Origin: Aliirhizobium smilacinae
Lineage (GTDB): Bacteria > Pseudomonadota > Alphaproteobacteria > Rhizobiales > Rhizobiaceae
DNA length: 64,000 nt
NCBI RefSeq assembly: GCF_006335145.1
Contig: NZ_VDMN01000005.1
Location: 62,001 to 126,000, forward strand
Direction: 5' to 3'
Numbering within the stretch: position 1 is the stretch's first letter; every line of letters begins with the position of its first letter. Positions 54,544-63,824 of this stretch are shown here, in pieces. The position numbers were made by a program, and so were the translations under genes. Below the pieces are notes generated by a model. That model was not told the origin of the DNA, ran no database searches, and worked only from the letters and a program-made list of their open reading frames with translations.

Positions 54544-55734
54544 TCAGGCTATTCTTCCATCTCTGAATGCGCTGACCGTATGCATCACACCCCGGAGTTC
54601 GGCAAGTCCCTTGAGGCGACCGACGAAGGAATAGCCGGGGTTCATCGTCTGGCCAATATCGTCACCGAGAAGATGGCCGTGGTCGGGTCGCATCGGTATC
54701 TGCGGCGCCGGGTGGCCGATCAACGCCCGCCGCGTTTCCTCCGCCATCATCGCGGCTGTCACCGCGACAAGATCGGTGTCGCCAGACAAGTGGTCCGCTT
54801 CGTAGAATGAGCCGTCCGGTTCATGTGTTGTGTTGCGCAGATGGACAAAATGAATGCGCGGCGCAAATTCCTTCGCCATTGCCGGAAGATCGTTTTTCGG
54901 GTTGGAGCCGAAAGATCCCGTGCACAGGGTCAGGCCGCAAGCCTCCTGAGGCACGCCCGTAAACAGCGCCCTCACATCGTCGGCGCTCGACATCACGCGT
55001 GGCAGGCCGAAGATCGGGAAGGACGGGTCATCCGGGTGGATGCACAGACGTGCACCCTCCTCTTCGGCGACCGGCGTGATCTCACGCAGAAACTCGATCA
55101 GATTGGCGCGCAGATCTTCGGTGCCAATCTGCTGGTAGATTTCCAGCATGTCCTTGAACGTCGAGCGGGTATAGGCGAAGTCTCGGGCTGGCAGCCAATC
55201 GATCAGTGTCCGTTCCAGCTCAGCGACCGTCTCCGGACTCATCGCTTTGAAACGCTCTTCCGCTCTGTCGACATGCTCGCTTGAATACGAACTTTGAGCA
55301 TTCGTGCGCTTCAACACGAATAGGTCGTAAGCGGCGAAATCGACACTGTCATAGCGCAGCGCAAAACCACCATTCGGCAGCTGGTACATCAGATTGGTGC
55401 GGCTCCAGTCGGTGATGACCATGAAATTGTAGCAGATCACCTTCACGCCTGATCGCGCGACATTGCGGATCGACTGCTTGTAATTGTCGATCTTCTCGCG
55501 AAAATTGCCGGTGCGTGTCTTGATCTCTTCACCTACGCCGATGCTCTCGACCACCGACCAATTAAGTCCAGCCGCCTCGATGACGGATTTGCGCTTTGCA
55601 ATTTCATCGATCGGCCAGATGCCGCCTTGGTTCATATGGTGCAGGGCAGAAACGATGCCGGTGGCGCCTGCCTGCCGGGCTTTCTGCAAACTGACGGGAT
55701 CTTCCGGGCCAAACCAGCGCCATGTCTGTTCCAT
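54544..55734 (-). CDS. uxuA: Mannonate dehydratase
   Basis: A 396-residue UxuA-family enzyme. It opens EQTWRWFGPEDPVSLQKARQ and continues AGATGIVSALHH. It holds the metal-binding and catalytic blocks RLCIHPDDPSFPIFGLPRV, LTLCTGSFGSNPKND and HLRNT. The length matches the roughly 395-residue family. It dehydrates D-mannonate to 2-keto-3-deoxygluconate. Its gene follows uxuB by 11 bases. No kdgK is present in the window. Confidence 0.95.
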   Translation of the reverse strand: MEQTWRWFGPEDPVSLQKARQAGATGIVSALHHMNQGGIWPIDEIAKRKSVIEAAGLNWSVVESIGVGEEIKTRTGNFREKIDNYKQSIRNVARSGVKVICYNFMVITDWSRTNLMYQLPNGGFALRYDSVDFAAYDLFVLKRTNAQSSYSSEHVDRAEERFKAMSPETVAELERTLIDWLPARDFAYTRSTFKDMLEIYQQIGTEDLRANLIEFLREITPVAEEEGARLCIHPDDPSFPIFGLPRVMSSADDVRALFTGVPQEACGLTLCTGSFGSNPKNDLPAMAKEFAPRIHFVHLRNTTHEPDGSFYEADHLSGDTDLVAVTAAMMAEETRRALIGHPAPQIPMRPDHGHLLGDDIGQTMNPGYSFVGRLKGLAELRGVMHTVSAFRDGRIA

Positions 55735-55745
55735 CGATATTCTCC

Positions 55746-57290
55746 TTATCTGATATTCGTATTGGTAGACGCAGGGCCTTTGTTGCCGGCAAGAAAGGTC
55801 TTGAGAGTTTTTGCGGTGCCCTGTGCCATGAGGCTGGACAGATGGCCGATCACGGCAGTGCGGAAATGCTGATTGGCCGGAAGATCCTCGCCAAAGATGT
55901 CTCGGACGGCAAAGAGGCTATCGGCGAGCAGTTCGGGGTCGTCGCCGGCATTGGCGGCAAGGGTCGCCAACCGTTCGGCATAAGGATCGGCAATCTTGTA
56001 GTCCTGCCCCCGCTCGTTCCTGCCGGACAGAAAACGCATCCAAGCCGCAATTGTCAGCGGTATGACCTTGGGCTCCGTACCGGCCGCATAAAGTTCGCGG
56101 GCCGCCTCCAGAAGACGGGGCGGAAGTTTTTGGGATCCATCGGAGGAAATCTGCAGCGTCAGGTGGCGAACGCCCTTGTTCTGGAAGCGCGTTTCAAGCT
56201 CCCGCGTATAGGCTTCGACATTCGTGCCGGGGACGACCGGCAGGCTGGGGATTAGATCCTCGTCCCACAGCAGGCGGATGATTTTCGGGAGATCGGCATC
56301 TGCCATCGCATCTGAGATCGCTTCGATGCCGGCGACGACCGAGAGATAGGCAAGCATCGAATGAGCCCCATTCAGGCAGCGTAGCTTCATCATCTCGAAG
56401 GGATGCACGTCATCCACCATGATGGCGCCGACTTTTTCCCAATCTGGTCGACCAAGCGGAAAACGGTCTTCGATCACCCATTGGCGGAACGGCTCGGTCA
56501 CGACCGGCCAGGCATCCTCGACGCCGAGATCGGCGGCGACGATCGCGCGGTCGGCGTCCTGGGTTGCCGGTGTGATCCGGTCTACCATCGTGCAGGGAAA
56601 GGACACGTTGTCCAGGATGAACCGGCCCAATTCCGCATCGCGAAGGGTTGCGAAGCGGGCAACGATGTCGCGAACCTTGGTGCCGTTCTGGGCAAGGTTA
56701 TCGCAGACCAGCACGGTAAAGGCCGGTTGCCCCGCTTGCCGCCGCAGCCGAATTGCTTCCGTCAGAAAGCCTGGAATGCTGTTCGGCGTGGTCGGGTTGG
56801 CAAGATCGGCGATGATTGCGAGATGCTTTTCGTCAAGAGAGCCGGTTGCTGCGTCCTGGCAATAGCCTTTCTCCGTAACGGTCAGCGTGACGATGCGGAT
56901 TTTCGGATCGATCAGAAGATCGAAAATCTCGCGTCTCTGGTCACTGGTGATCATGACGTCGAGCATCGATCCGATGACGCGCAGCTTGTCCTCGCCATCG
57001 TCGCGAGCGAGCAGGGTGTAGAAGCAATCCTGTGGCTTCAGTGCATTACGGATCGCGGGTGACATGGTGTCGACACCGACGATACCCCAGTCCTTTGCGC
57101 CGTTTTCGAGAACATCGTCCGTGTAGACGGCCAGATGAGCCCGGCAGAAGGCGCCAAGACCAATATGCACGATGCCTGGAGACACGGCATCGCGATCATA
57201 AGACGGGCGCTGAACGGCGGGAGGCAATTTGGAAATCTGTGCACTGTCGAGACGCTTCGCCAAAACACTATTTTTCAAATGAGTTTCCAT
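55746..57290 (-). CDS. uxuB: Fructuronate reductase / mannitol dehydrogenase family
   Basis: A 514-residue long-chain polyol dehydrogenase. IVHIGLGAFCRAHLAVYTDD is the N-terminal NAD-binding segment. The catalytic KX5NXXH motif appears as KLRCLNGAHSML. The family also includes mannitol and altronate dehydrogenases. Pairing with uxuA and a hexuronate-type MFS carrier makes fructuronate to mannonate reduction the best assignment. The length is as usual for the family. Confidence 0.9.
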   Translation of the reverse strand: METHLKNSVLAKRLDSAQISKLPPAVQRPSYDRDAVSPGIVHIGLGAFCRAHLAVYTDDVLENGAKDWGIVGVDTMSPAIRNALKPQDCFYTLLARDDGEDKLRVIGSMLDVMITSDQRREIFDLLIDPKIRIVTLTVTEKGYCQDAATGSLDEKHLAIIADLANPTTPNSIPGFLTEAIRLRRQAGQPAFTVLVCDNLAQNGTKVRDIVARFATLRDAELGRFILDNVSFPCTMVDRITPATQDADRAIVAADLGVEDAWPVVTEPFRQWVIEDRFPLGRPDWEKVGAIMVDDVHPFEMMKLRCLNGAHSMLAYLSVVAGIEAISDAMADADLPKIIRLLWDEDLIPSLPVVPGTNVEAYTRELETRFQNKGVRHLTLQISSDGSQKLPPRLLEAARELYAAGTEPKVIPLTIAAWMRFLSGRNERGQDYKIADPYAERLATLAANAGDDPELLADSLFAVRDIFGEDLPANQHFRTAVIGHLSSLMAQGTAKTLKTFLAGNKGPASTNTNIR

Positions 57291-57371
57291 AAAACATCAA
57301 TCCGATTTGAGGCGGCCTGCAGATAGTGGAGATCCCCCTTTGCCGGGGAGTCTCCTTGATGGACGAAAGGC

Positions 57372-58688
57372 TTACGTTTCGATGCCGGCAGGGGTCATGC
57401 CCGAACCCGTCTTCGGCAGGATGAAATGCATCAGAACGAGACCGATAAGGTAAAGCGAGGAAGCGATGATGAAGAGGATGTGGTAATTGCCCCCCGTAGC
57501 ATCGAGCAGGCGGCCGACGCCCATTGAGACGAACATGCCGACAATATAGGCGCAGAACCCACCGATACCGACGACCGAACCCACCGTGTTCCGCGGCATC
57601 GTATCGGTTACGATCGTGTAGACGTTGGCTGAATATCCCTGGTGAGCGGACGCTGCGACACCGATCAGAAGCACGGCGATCCACATGTTGGAAACCTGCG
57701 AGGCCATGAAAACCGGAACGACGCAGAGACCGCAGACCAGGAAGGCAATCTTGCGAGCCCGCAGCGTCTTGACGCCTTTTTTGATCAGGTAAGAAGACAG
57801 CCAGCCGCCACCGATACTGCCGACGTCTGCCATGCAGTAAATGATGATCAGCGGCAACATCGCAGCCATCAGGTTTAGGCCATATTGCTGATGCAGAAAG
57901 CCGGGAACCCAGTTCAAGTAGAACCACCAGACCGGTGCACTGAAGCAGGTGCCGACTATATTGGCCCAGGTGCCGCGGTATTTCAGCAACTGCAGCCAGG
58001 GAACATGGACCTGCGGAGGAATGGCGTCGCTCTGGATGTAAGCCAGTTCGCCTGCAGAAAGCCGCCGGTTCTTCTCCGGCTTCTCGTAGATGAGATACCA
58101 GGCGACAACCCACACGAAGCCGATCGCGCCGGTGATGAGGAAGCAGGCGCGCCAGCCCCAAGTCATAAGGATCAGCGGAACCATGATCGGAGCCACGACC
58201 GCTCCGACATTACTGCCGGCATTGAATATCCCGGTTGCAAGTGCACGTTCCTTGGCCGGAAACCATTCTGTCACCGTTTTGATCGAAGCCGGAAAGTTGC
58301 CACCTTCCGTCAGGCCAAGACCGGCGCGTGCGATCTTGAAGCCCCATACGCTGCTCATAAAGGCATGGATCATGCCGAAGAGGCTCCACGCGGCAACTGC
58401 ACCAGGCAGGCCGGTTTTAACGCCGATCTTGTCCATCAAGCGGCCAACGCCGATATAACCAAATGCGTAAAAGAGCGAAAAAGCCGCGACGATGTCGCCG
58501 TAGTCGGATTCCGTCCATCCCAGATCGCCCATCAAGGTCGGTTTGAGAAGGCCCAGGACCTGACGATCCATATAGTTGATCGTCGTTGAAAAAAACAGCA
58601 ATCCGACGATTGTCCATCGATATCGGCCCACCGTCTTTAATGCCTTTGCAGGCAGTGATGGCTGGTCGCCTATAAGCTCGCTTGTCAT
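57372..58688 (-). CDS. MFS transporter, hexuronate (ExuT) type
   Basis: A 438-residue ACS-family major facilitator with 12 TM helices. TTINYMDRQVLGLLKPTLMG and the TM4-5 region GLTEGGNFPASIKTVTEWFP and then AKERALATGIFNAGSNVGAV match hexuronate/sialate carriers. The ATG at 58688 has GGGAGATAG upstream; the in-frame extension to 58835 runs through the promoter and operator. It is the first gene of the uxu operon, so glucuronate/galacturonate uptake is the natural inference. Confidence 0.9.
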   Translation of the reverse strand: MTSELIGDQPSLPAKALKTVGRYRWTIVGLLFFSTTINYMDRQVLGLLKPTLMGDLGWTESDYGDIVAAFSLFYAFGYIGVGRLMDKIGVKTGLPGAVAAWSLFGMIHAFMSSVWGFKIARAGLGLTEGGNFPASIKTVTEWFPAKERALATGIFNAGSNVGAVVAPIMVPLILMTWGWRACFLITGAIGFVWVVAWYLIYEKPEKNRRLSAGELAYIQSDAIPPQVHVPWLQLLKYRGTWANIVGTCFSAPVWWFYLNWVPGFLHQQYGLNLMAAMLPLIIIYCMADVGSIGGGWLSSYLIKKGVKTLRARKIAFLVCGLCVVPVFMASQVSNMWIAVLLIGVAASAHQGYSANVYTIVTDTMPRNTVGSVVGIGGFCAYIVGMFVSMGVGRLLDATGGNYHILFIIASSLYLIGLVLMHFILPKTGSGMTPAGIET

Positions 58689-58789
58689 CTCTATCTCCCA
58701 AACGTTGACTGACCACCAAGAGACACTGCCGTAATCATCCTCGCGGCGCGTCGCTTCCAACATGGTCATGGGAAGAGCTGTAATATACC

Positions 58790-58803
58790 ACCATATTAAT
58801 GGT
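58790..58803. promoter_or_regulatory. Operator candidate ACCAT-ATTA-ATGGT before the uxu operon
   Basis: A 14-bp inverted repeat with perfect 5-bp arms about 100 bases upstream of the hexuronate carrier. FCD-GntR regulators of hexuronate operons bind TGGT/ACCA-type half-sites, so this may be the site for the regulator encoded at 53724. Confidence 0.5.
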
Positions 58804-59442
58804 CGTTGCGGTTCATCAATCGCTGCGTGCGTCATTTCGTCTAGCGAAGGAGCGCTGCCGCGTATGGCGAAGCGCCCCCAAGAACTGTGAGGCGTAGTGA
58901 TCCGCGTAAAAGGGCTGAACTTCGGAAGCAGGAGAATGGTTAGCCACGACTGCGGAAAATAACCGGAAGCAATATTGGGAAGTCAGGCTGCAAGGCAGGT
59001 GTCACAGCAACCAATAGCGCGGAGGCTGTTGTCAGGTTAACCGGCATGAAGCTGTTGGCGGACAAGATGTGGTCATCGTCCAAGCTAGGGCGAGATACAG
59101 GCGCCATGATTTCGCGCTCGCGGTGATCACCCACATAGTCTGGGGTTTCCCGATCCAAGTTGTGTATTCGCGAGATTTTGCACCGCTTCGACAAATGGCC
59201 TTAGGCTCGTATGGTTCCGAGCTTAGCTGCGTCAGCGAACCCCGACATCTCAAGCTCAGCCGCAGTGCTGGCGGTTGCCAGCACGAACGACACGCCAAGC
59301 GACTTCAGACAAACAGCAAATCGTGAGCCCTGGGATTCACGTCCGGGATTGCCGCATCGGCTCGTTCGTCATCAAGGATGACAACGCTTCCGCGGCCGAT
59401 CCTGCAGGACCAATCCGTACCACCAAAAAAGGGGCTTTGACT
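58804..59442. other. Intergenic, no gene recognised
   Basis: About 640 bases upstream of the uxu promoter and behind the Crp/Fnr gene end. Short frames on both strands (for example 59032-59298) show no family motif and have mutually overlapping shadows. It may hold decayed sequence. Confidence 0.4.
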
Positions 59443-60207
59443 TTAATCCAGGGAGGAGAAGGCGAGTAGTTCAGAGGTCTTGATTTCAAGCTTCCAAGGG
59501 GTCTCGCGCCGAATAAGGCCTTTTTTCTCCAATGTATTTATTGCCCGCGTCACCGTTTCCGCCGACGTGCCTATATGGTCGGCAATATCGTGCCTCGAAA
59601 TAGGGATTGTGAGATGCTGAGTCCCCGTATCGAAATATTCGCGGTGACCACAGCAATCGACCAGGAAAACGGCCAGTCTTCGCGCGACGTCCAGCGCCCC
59701 CATGATGATCAGCTGGCGCTGTGTCTTGCGAATGTCGTGCACAGCTTTCATAAGAAATTTATGTTGAATGCGGGGGCGGCTGATCAGGAACTTCTCAAGC
59801 TTCCTGATTGGATATCGATAAAGCGTGCAGTCGATAACTGCCTCGGCGGAATTAAAAAACATCCCGTCGCGCGCCAGTCCAAAAAAGTCTCCGGGCCAGT
59901 AGAGCGCTACGCTTTGCCGGACGCCGCTGCGGATTGTATGGCGCCCCTGGACGATGCCTTCATTAACATAGAAAACATGATCGGCGTGTTGACCTTGCGT
60001 AAAAATCGGCGGGCCCTTCGCCCCAACACTTATGACGTCGCAAAAGTGTGAAAGCTCGGTTTTCTCGTCAAGCGTCAGATCAAGACCGGATGCTTCCTCG
60101 TCATCTTCCAAAGGCCAGGGATGCTGCGCTCGAACGCTCATGTTCGACCCGTCCAGCTGAGCTGCAGTCAATTTCATATCAAACCAAATGTGCATCGAAA
60201 CCGGCAA
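59443..60207 (-). CDS. Crp/Fnr family transcriptional regulator
   Basis: A protein of up to 254 residues. The cyclic-nucleotide-binding-like barrel spans about 45-150 (PPIFTQGQHADHVFYVNEGI, VALYWPGDFFGLARDGM). The dimerisation helix is followed by a Crp-type helix-turn-helix (LTIPISRHDIADHIGTSAET and then VTRAINTLEKKGLIRRE). There is no N-terminal Cys cluster, so it is not an oxygen-sensing Fnr; it is closest in layout to FixK-like or cluster-less members. The start is uncertain: TTG 60207 with GGAG, or ATGs at 60195, 60177 or 60141. Confidence 0.88.
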   Translation of the reverse strand: MPVSMHIWFDMKLTAAQLDGSNMSVRAQHPWPLEDDEEASGLDLTLDEKTELSHFCDVISVGAKGPPIFTQGQHADHVFYVNEGIVQGRHTIRSGVRQSVALYWPGDFFGLARDGMFFNSAEAVIDCTLYRYPIRKLEKFLISRPRIQHKFLMKAVHDIRKTQRQLIIMGALDVARRLAVFLVDCCGHREYFDTGTQHLTIPISRHDIADHIGTSAETVTRAINTLEKKGLIRRETPWKLEIKTSELLAFSSLD

Positions 60208-60218
60208 AATCTCCGCAA

Positions 60219-60234
60219 ACTGACTTTTGTCAGT
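60219..60234. promoter_or_regulatory. Crp/Fnr-like box ACTGAC-TTTT-GTCAGT
   Basis: A perfect 6-bp inverted repeat spaced by four bases, directly upstream of the Crp/Fnr gene. The TGAC-N4-GTCA spacing equals that of Fnr/FixK boxes, so autoregulation is likely. Confidence 0.55.
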
Positions 60235-60343
60235 GCGGCCTGTCGGGATCGTTGCAACTTATGGCCCGGTTCGACCGGTTTCGTTGATTAGAAACATGTG
60301 ATCAACTTTTACCGCCGCGACATCTGGAAGCAGGGAGCTGTGA

Positions 60344-60502
60344 TTGGAGGAGTACATCGCGCGCCTGAACATGGAGCGTTTCAGAAAGCTTCTAGGCGAA
60401 AAAGAGTGGAGCGATTCTGAACGGCAGACGCTCTTGAAACTTCTTGAGGAAGAAGAAGAAAAGATTTTGAAGTTACGTTTGGCGCGTGACCGTGGGCGCT
60501 GA
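60344..60502 (+). CDS. Small helical conserved-type hypothetical protein
   Basis: A 52-residue frame from TTG 60344, with CAGGGAGC seven bases upstream, reading LEEYIARLNMERFRKLLGEK and then EWSDSERQTLLKLLEEEEEK. It is a highly charged, fully helical peptide with heptad-like leucines. Similar small YIARLN-type proteins are common in rhizobia, to my recollection, without known function. It is divergent from the Crp/Fnr gene, whose box lies in the shared gap. Confidence 0.6.
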   Translation: MEEYIARLNMERFRKLLGEKEWSDSERQTLLKLLEEEEEKILKLRLARDRGR

Positions 60503-60967
60503 GCTGTTTCGTTCATGCCGAACATGTCCGTGTGGATCTTGTTCACACCGGCCGGAGTGAGATCCGACCCAAAACCCTTGCGAGAGATTTCAGTCGGAGT
60601 TCGTATTGGTCATCATCGATCAACATCCCACGCCTGGAGGCTGTGTCGTTTTCGCATCACTTTCTGTGAGGTTGTAAAAGCCCGGTTGGCAATTGCGAAC
60701 TGTTTCGCTACAAACACGCATCGCTTCAGATCAAACCAAGGGGAGGCATTGCATGGCACACACATTCATCGAGACCTTCCCATACGGCATGTCCCGACGC
60801 TAGGTCGTTGCCGATCGCGGCCCGCCACAGGCGCGCGCGATATGTGGTTTTGTTCTTCCTCATGGCCTGATTGATCCGACGGCATTATTTCGTCTCCCGT
60901 TCGGGCCGTGTCATCCAACTCTCGATTTTGAGGACCGGTTGCAAAAGCACGCGCCGGGCTGGTTAAA
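60503..60967. other. Intergenic, no gene recognised
   Basis: About 465 bases before the ABC exporter. One short ATG frame near 60753 stops after about 16 codons. No terminator, repeat or RNA signature is evident. Confidence 0.4.
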
Positions 60968-62758
60968 ATGTCTCGCAAGAAGCTCGATTTCCGCGCCGAT
61001 GCCTATCGCCATGTGCTCGGCTTTGTCTTTCATTACTGGCGCCACCGGCCACTATTAGTGGGCACAATCATTGGCCTGGTGATTGCCAGCACGCTCGCCG
61101 AAGTCATGGTGCCGGTATTTTCCGGCCGGATCGTCGACGCGATTGCTGGCGGCCGTGCGGCGAATGACGCTCTTCGCGCTTTCGTCGTCGTCGTGTTGCT
61201 TGGCCTGACCAGCGTCACTCTGCGCTGGTTCATCTTCAACGCTATCATCCGGCTGACGTTGCGCATTATGGCGGACGTCACCAATAACGGCTTTCACAGG
61301 GTTCAGCGGTTCTCGGCCGACTGGCACGCCAACAGCTTTGCCGGTTCGACTGTGCGCAAGGTAACCCGCGGCATGTGGGCGCTCGACTCACTCAATGACC
61401 TTCTGCTGATCGCGCTGCTGCCATCCATCGTCATGCTAGTAGGCGCCAGTGTCGTGCTCGGCAGCTACTGGCCGGTTATGGGCCTGATCGTGGCGGCAGG
61501 TTCATTGATCTATGTCGGCGTGACGGTGGCGCTTTCCATGGGTTTCGTATCGCCGGCAGCAAGGCTTGCGAATGCCTGGGATACCAGGCTTGGCGGCGCG
61601 CTGGCGGATGCCATCAGCTGCAATTCGGTGGTCAAGGCCTTCGGAGCGGAAAGCCGGGAGGAAACGCGCCTGGGTCATGTGCTGGCAAAGTGGGACAAGC
61701 GTACGCGAAGGACATGGAAACGCGGCACGCTGAGCGGCACGATCCAGGGCTTCATGATGGTTTCGATGCAGGCCGGTATTCTGGGCACGGGTCTGATCAT
61801 GTGGCAAAAAGGCCTGGCGACACCGGGTGACGTTACCTTCGTGCTGGCCATGTTCTTCGTTCTTCAGGGATATCTGCGCAATGTCGGCCAGGACATCCGC
61901 AATCTGCAGCGCGCTGTCAACGACATGGAAGAACTGGTTCTACTCGACAAGATGCCGCTGGGCATCGAGGATAAACCCGGTGCCAAGGACATCAGGATCA
62001 GCGAAGGTGCGATCGTATTCGATCGGGTCAGCTTCCAGTACGGTGCGCATCCCAGGCCGCTTTACGATGACTTTTCGGTCACCATTAAACCAGGCGAGCG
62101 TGTGGGCCTCGTCGGACATTCGGGCTCGGGTAAGACGACCTTCGTCAAGCTCATTCAACGCCTTCATGACGTCAATTCGGGCTCCATCCGAATCGACGGG
62201 CAGGATATAGCCGAGGTCAGGCAAGCGAACCTGCGCGGCCAAATTGCCATCGTGCAGCAGGAGCCCATCCTGTTTCACCGCACGCTGGCGGAAAACATCG
62301 CTTATGGTCAGCCAAACGCTTCGCGTCGCCAGATCGAACAGGCAGCCAGACAGGCAAGCGCGCACGACTTCATCATAAACCTGCCCAAAGGCTATGAAAC
62401 GATGGTGGGTGAACGCGGGGTCAAGCTGTCGGGTGGTGAACGGCAGCGTGTCGCCATCGCCCGGGCTTTTCTGGCCGATGCACCAGTGCTGATCCTGGAC
62501 GAGGCGACTTCGAGCTTGGACAGCGAAAGCGAGGTCCAGATCCAACAGGCAATGGAACGCCTGATGGTTGGCCGCACGACACTGGTCATCGCTCATCGAT
62601 TGTCCACGGTACGGTCGCTGGACCGCCTGCTGGTCTTCGACAAGGGCAAGATTGTCGAGGAAGGTGACCATCAGGCGCTGATCCGTCTTCAGGATGGCAT
62701 TTATCGCCGGTTGTTCGAGCGGCAGGCGCTGGAACTGACAAAGGGACTTGTCGCGTGA
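60968..62758 (+). CDS. ABC transporter, fused permease/ATPase (exporter type)
   Basis: A 596-residue half-transporter. Six TM helices lie in about residues 20-310. The nucleotide-binding domain has Walker A GHSGSGKTT, Q-loop VQQEPILFH, signature LSGGERQR, Walker B VLILDEATSSLD and H-loop IAHRLSTV. It works as a homodimer or with an unlinked partner to export lipids, drugs or peptides. The ribosome site before 60968 is weak. No substrate-specific neighbour is present. Confidence 0.93.
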   Translation: MSRKKLDFRADAYRHVLGFVFHYWRHRPLLVGTIIGLVIASTLAEVMVPVFSGRIVDAIAGGRAANDALRAFVVVVLLGLTSVTLRWFIFNAIIRLTLRIMADVTNNGFHRVQRFSADWHANSFAGSTVRKVTRGMWALDSLNDLLLIALLPSIVMLVGASVVLGSYWPVMGLIVAAGSLIYVGVTVALSMGFVSPAARLANAWDTRLGGALADAISCNSVVKAFGAESREETRLGHVLAKWDKRTRRTWKRGTLSGTIQGFMMVSMQAGILGTGLIMWQKGLATPGDVTFVLAMFFVLQGYLRNVGQDIRNLQRAVNDMEELVLLDKMPLGIEDKPGAKDIRISEGAIVFDRVSFQYGAHPRPLYDDFSVTIKPGERVGLVGHSGSGKTTFVKLIQRLHDVNSGSIRIDGQDIAEVRQANLRGQIAIVQQEPILFHRTLAENIAYGQPNASRRQIEQAARQASAHDFIINLPKGYETMVGERGVKLSGGERQRVAIARAFLADAPVLILDEATSSLDSESEVQIQQAMERLMVGRTTLVIAHRLSTVRSLDRLLVFDKGKIVEEGDHQALIRLQDGIYRRLFERQALELTKGLVA

Positions 62759-63234
62759 ATCGAAACGTCGGGGCTACAGCTCCGGTGTTCTGGTTCGGCT
62801 GAGTGCAGGTAGCCCTTTACTTTTAGGCCCTTGTTTTAGGTGTGAGGGAAGGCTGGCCCTTGCACTTGGGTGATTTCGTCTCAAGGTGGTTGTGCGGCTA
62901 CTTTGCTGACGAGTGGCAAATTGATGAGGTGGTCGTATCGATGGGTGGGAAGAGCTACTGACCGTGACACGCTGTCGATTTGGATTGTCAGGCTCCCACT
63001 ATCCCCAAATCCGCCTTTCTGATTGCTCTGACACTTCTGGCATTCGTCAACAGCTCTCTGACTTGAGTTGGAATTTCCTCCTTTCAGCCGAAGGTTGCAA
63101 CTTCGTTCCCGTGAATGCGCGGCAATAGTACATAATTTTTGTATACTACAGGAATCTGACGGCAGTAATCTCCTCTCGTCCGGTGGCCGGCACTTTGGCA
63201 GCAGCCGGTTATCGTCAAACAGGGGATGAAGCGT
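62759..63234. other. Intergenic region with a quasi-palindrome before the OsmC gene
   Basis: About 475 bases without a convincing gene. A minus-strand frame 62881-63519 is antisense to the OsmC gene and lacks family features. At 63126-63148 there is a TAGTA...TACTA quasi-palindrome around an AT core, a candidate operator or promoter element for the OsmC gene. Confidence 0.45.
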
Positions 63235-63786
63235 ATGTCGGCATTGAAGGAATATTTGGCTCAAAAACGGGCAGCACTTCTGCAAAGGCGGGTGCGCATC
63301 AAGTCGGGCGAACTCGGTGTCGCGACCTTGAAAGCAAGCGCCAGTGCGGAAGGGCGTAGCGGCGTCCGTCGTATACGGATTCGAGATTTCCAGGTTGTCT
63401 CCGATAGCCCGCCGGATTTCGCAGGTTACAATCTTGGCCCATCCTCTCCCGAACTTCTGGTTGGGGCGCTTTCGAGTTGCCTGACGCATACCTGGCTGAT
63501 CCAGGCGGCCGACCAGCAAATAGCGCTGGAAGAATTACATGCGGAAGTGTCGGCCAAGATCGACCCACGAGGCGGCTCGGATGGTCATGAGGACATCCCG
63601 ATCTATCCGCATGATTTCGACTACACAGTCTCGCTGATCTCGGACGCTAGCCCGGAAGAGATCGCCCGTGTCGCGGAAGCTGTCGAAAAAGCCTGCCCGA
63701 TCCTCAATCTTCTCAAGCGCGCAACGAACGTCACCGGTCGTGTCGACCATCAGCTGCCTGCTTCTAAAGCAGCGGATGCTGCTTAA
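63235..63786 (+). CDS. OsmC/Ohr family protein
   Basis: A 183-residue OsmC-type protein. The two redox cysteines are at Cys82 (LLVGALSSCLTHTW) and Cys154 (EKACPILNLLKRAT), the arrangement that reduces organic hydroperoxides. The ATG at 63235 with AGGGG nine bases upstream is preferred over 63226. It is followed 38 bases later by a Tat-exported protein gene on the same strand. OsmC genes are often paired with sulfonate/nitrate-type ABC systems, so this may be a sulfur-related operon (inference). Confidence 0.9.
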   Translation: MSALKEYLAQKRAALLQRRVRIKSGELGVATLKASASAEGRSGVRRIRIRDFQVVSDSPPDFAGYNLGPSSPELLVGALSSCLTHTWLIQAADQQIALEELHAEVSAKIDPRGGSDGHEDIPIYPHDFDYTVSLISDASPEEIARVAEAVEKACPILNLLKRATNVTGRVDHQLPASKAADAA

Positions 63787-63824
63787 CGCCTGTCATTCTG
63801 CAGGAATTTTACGAGAGGTATATA

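Noticed and set aside
57064-57080. A GTGTCGACAC sequence inside uxuB
   Set aside because: It is within coding sequence and lacks the A/T arms of the intergenic copies. GTCGAC is common in this GC-rich genome, so it is most likely chance.
60285-60308. GTTGAT...GATCAAC arms resembling an Fnr box
   Set aside because: The spacer is far longer than the four bases of Fnr boxes, so it is not called.
62881-63519. A 212-residue minus-strand frame
   Set aside because: It is antisense to a clear OsmC gene and has no family features.
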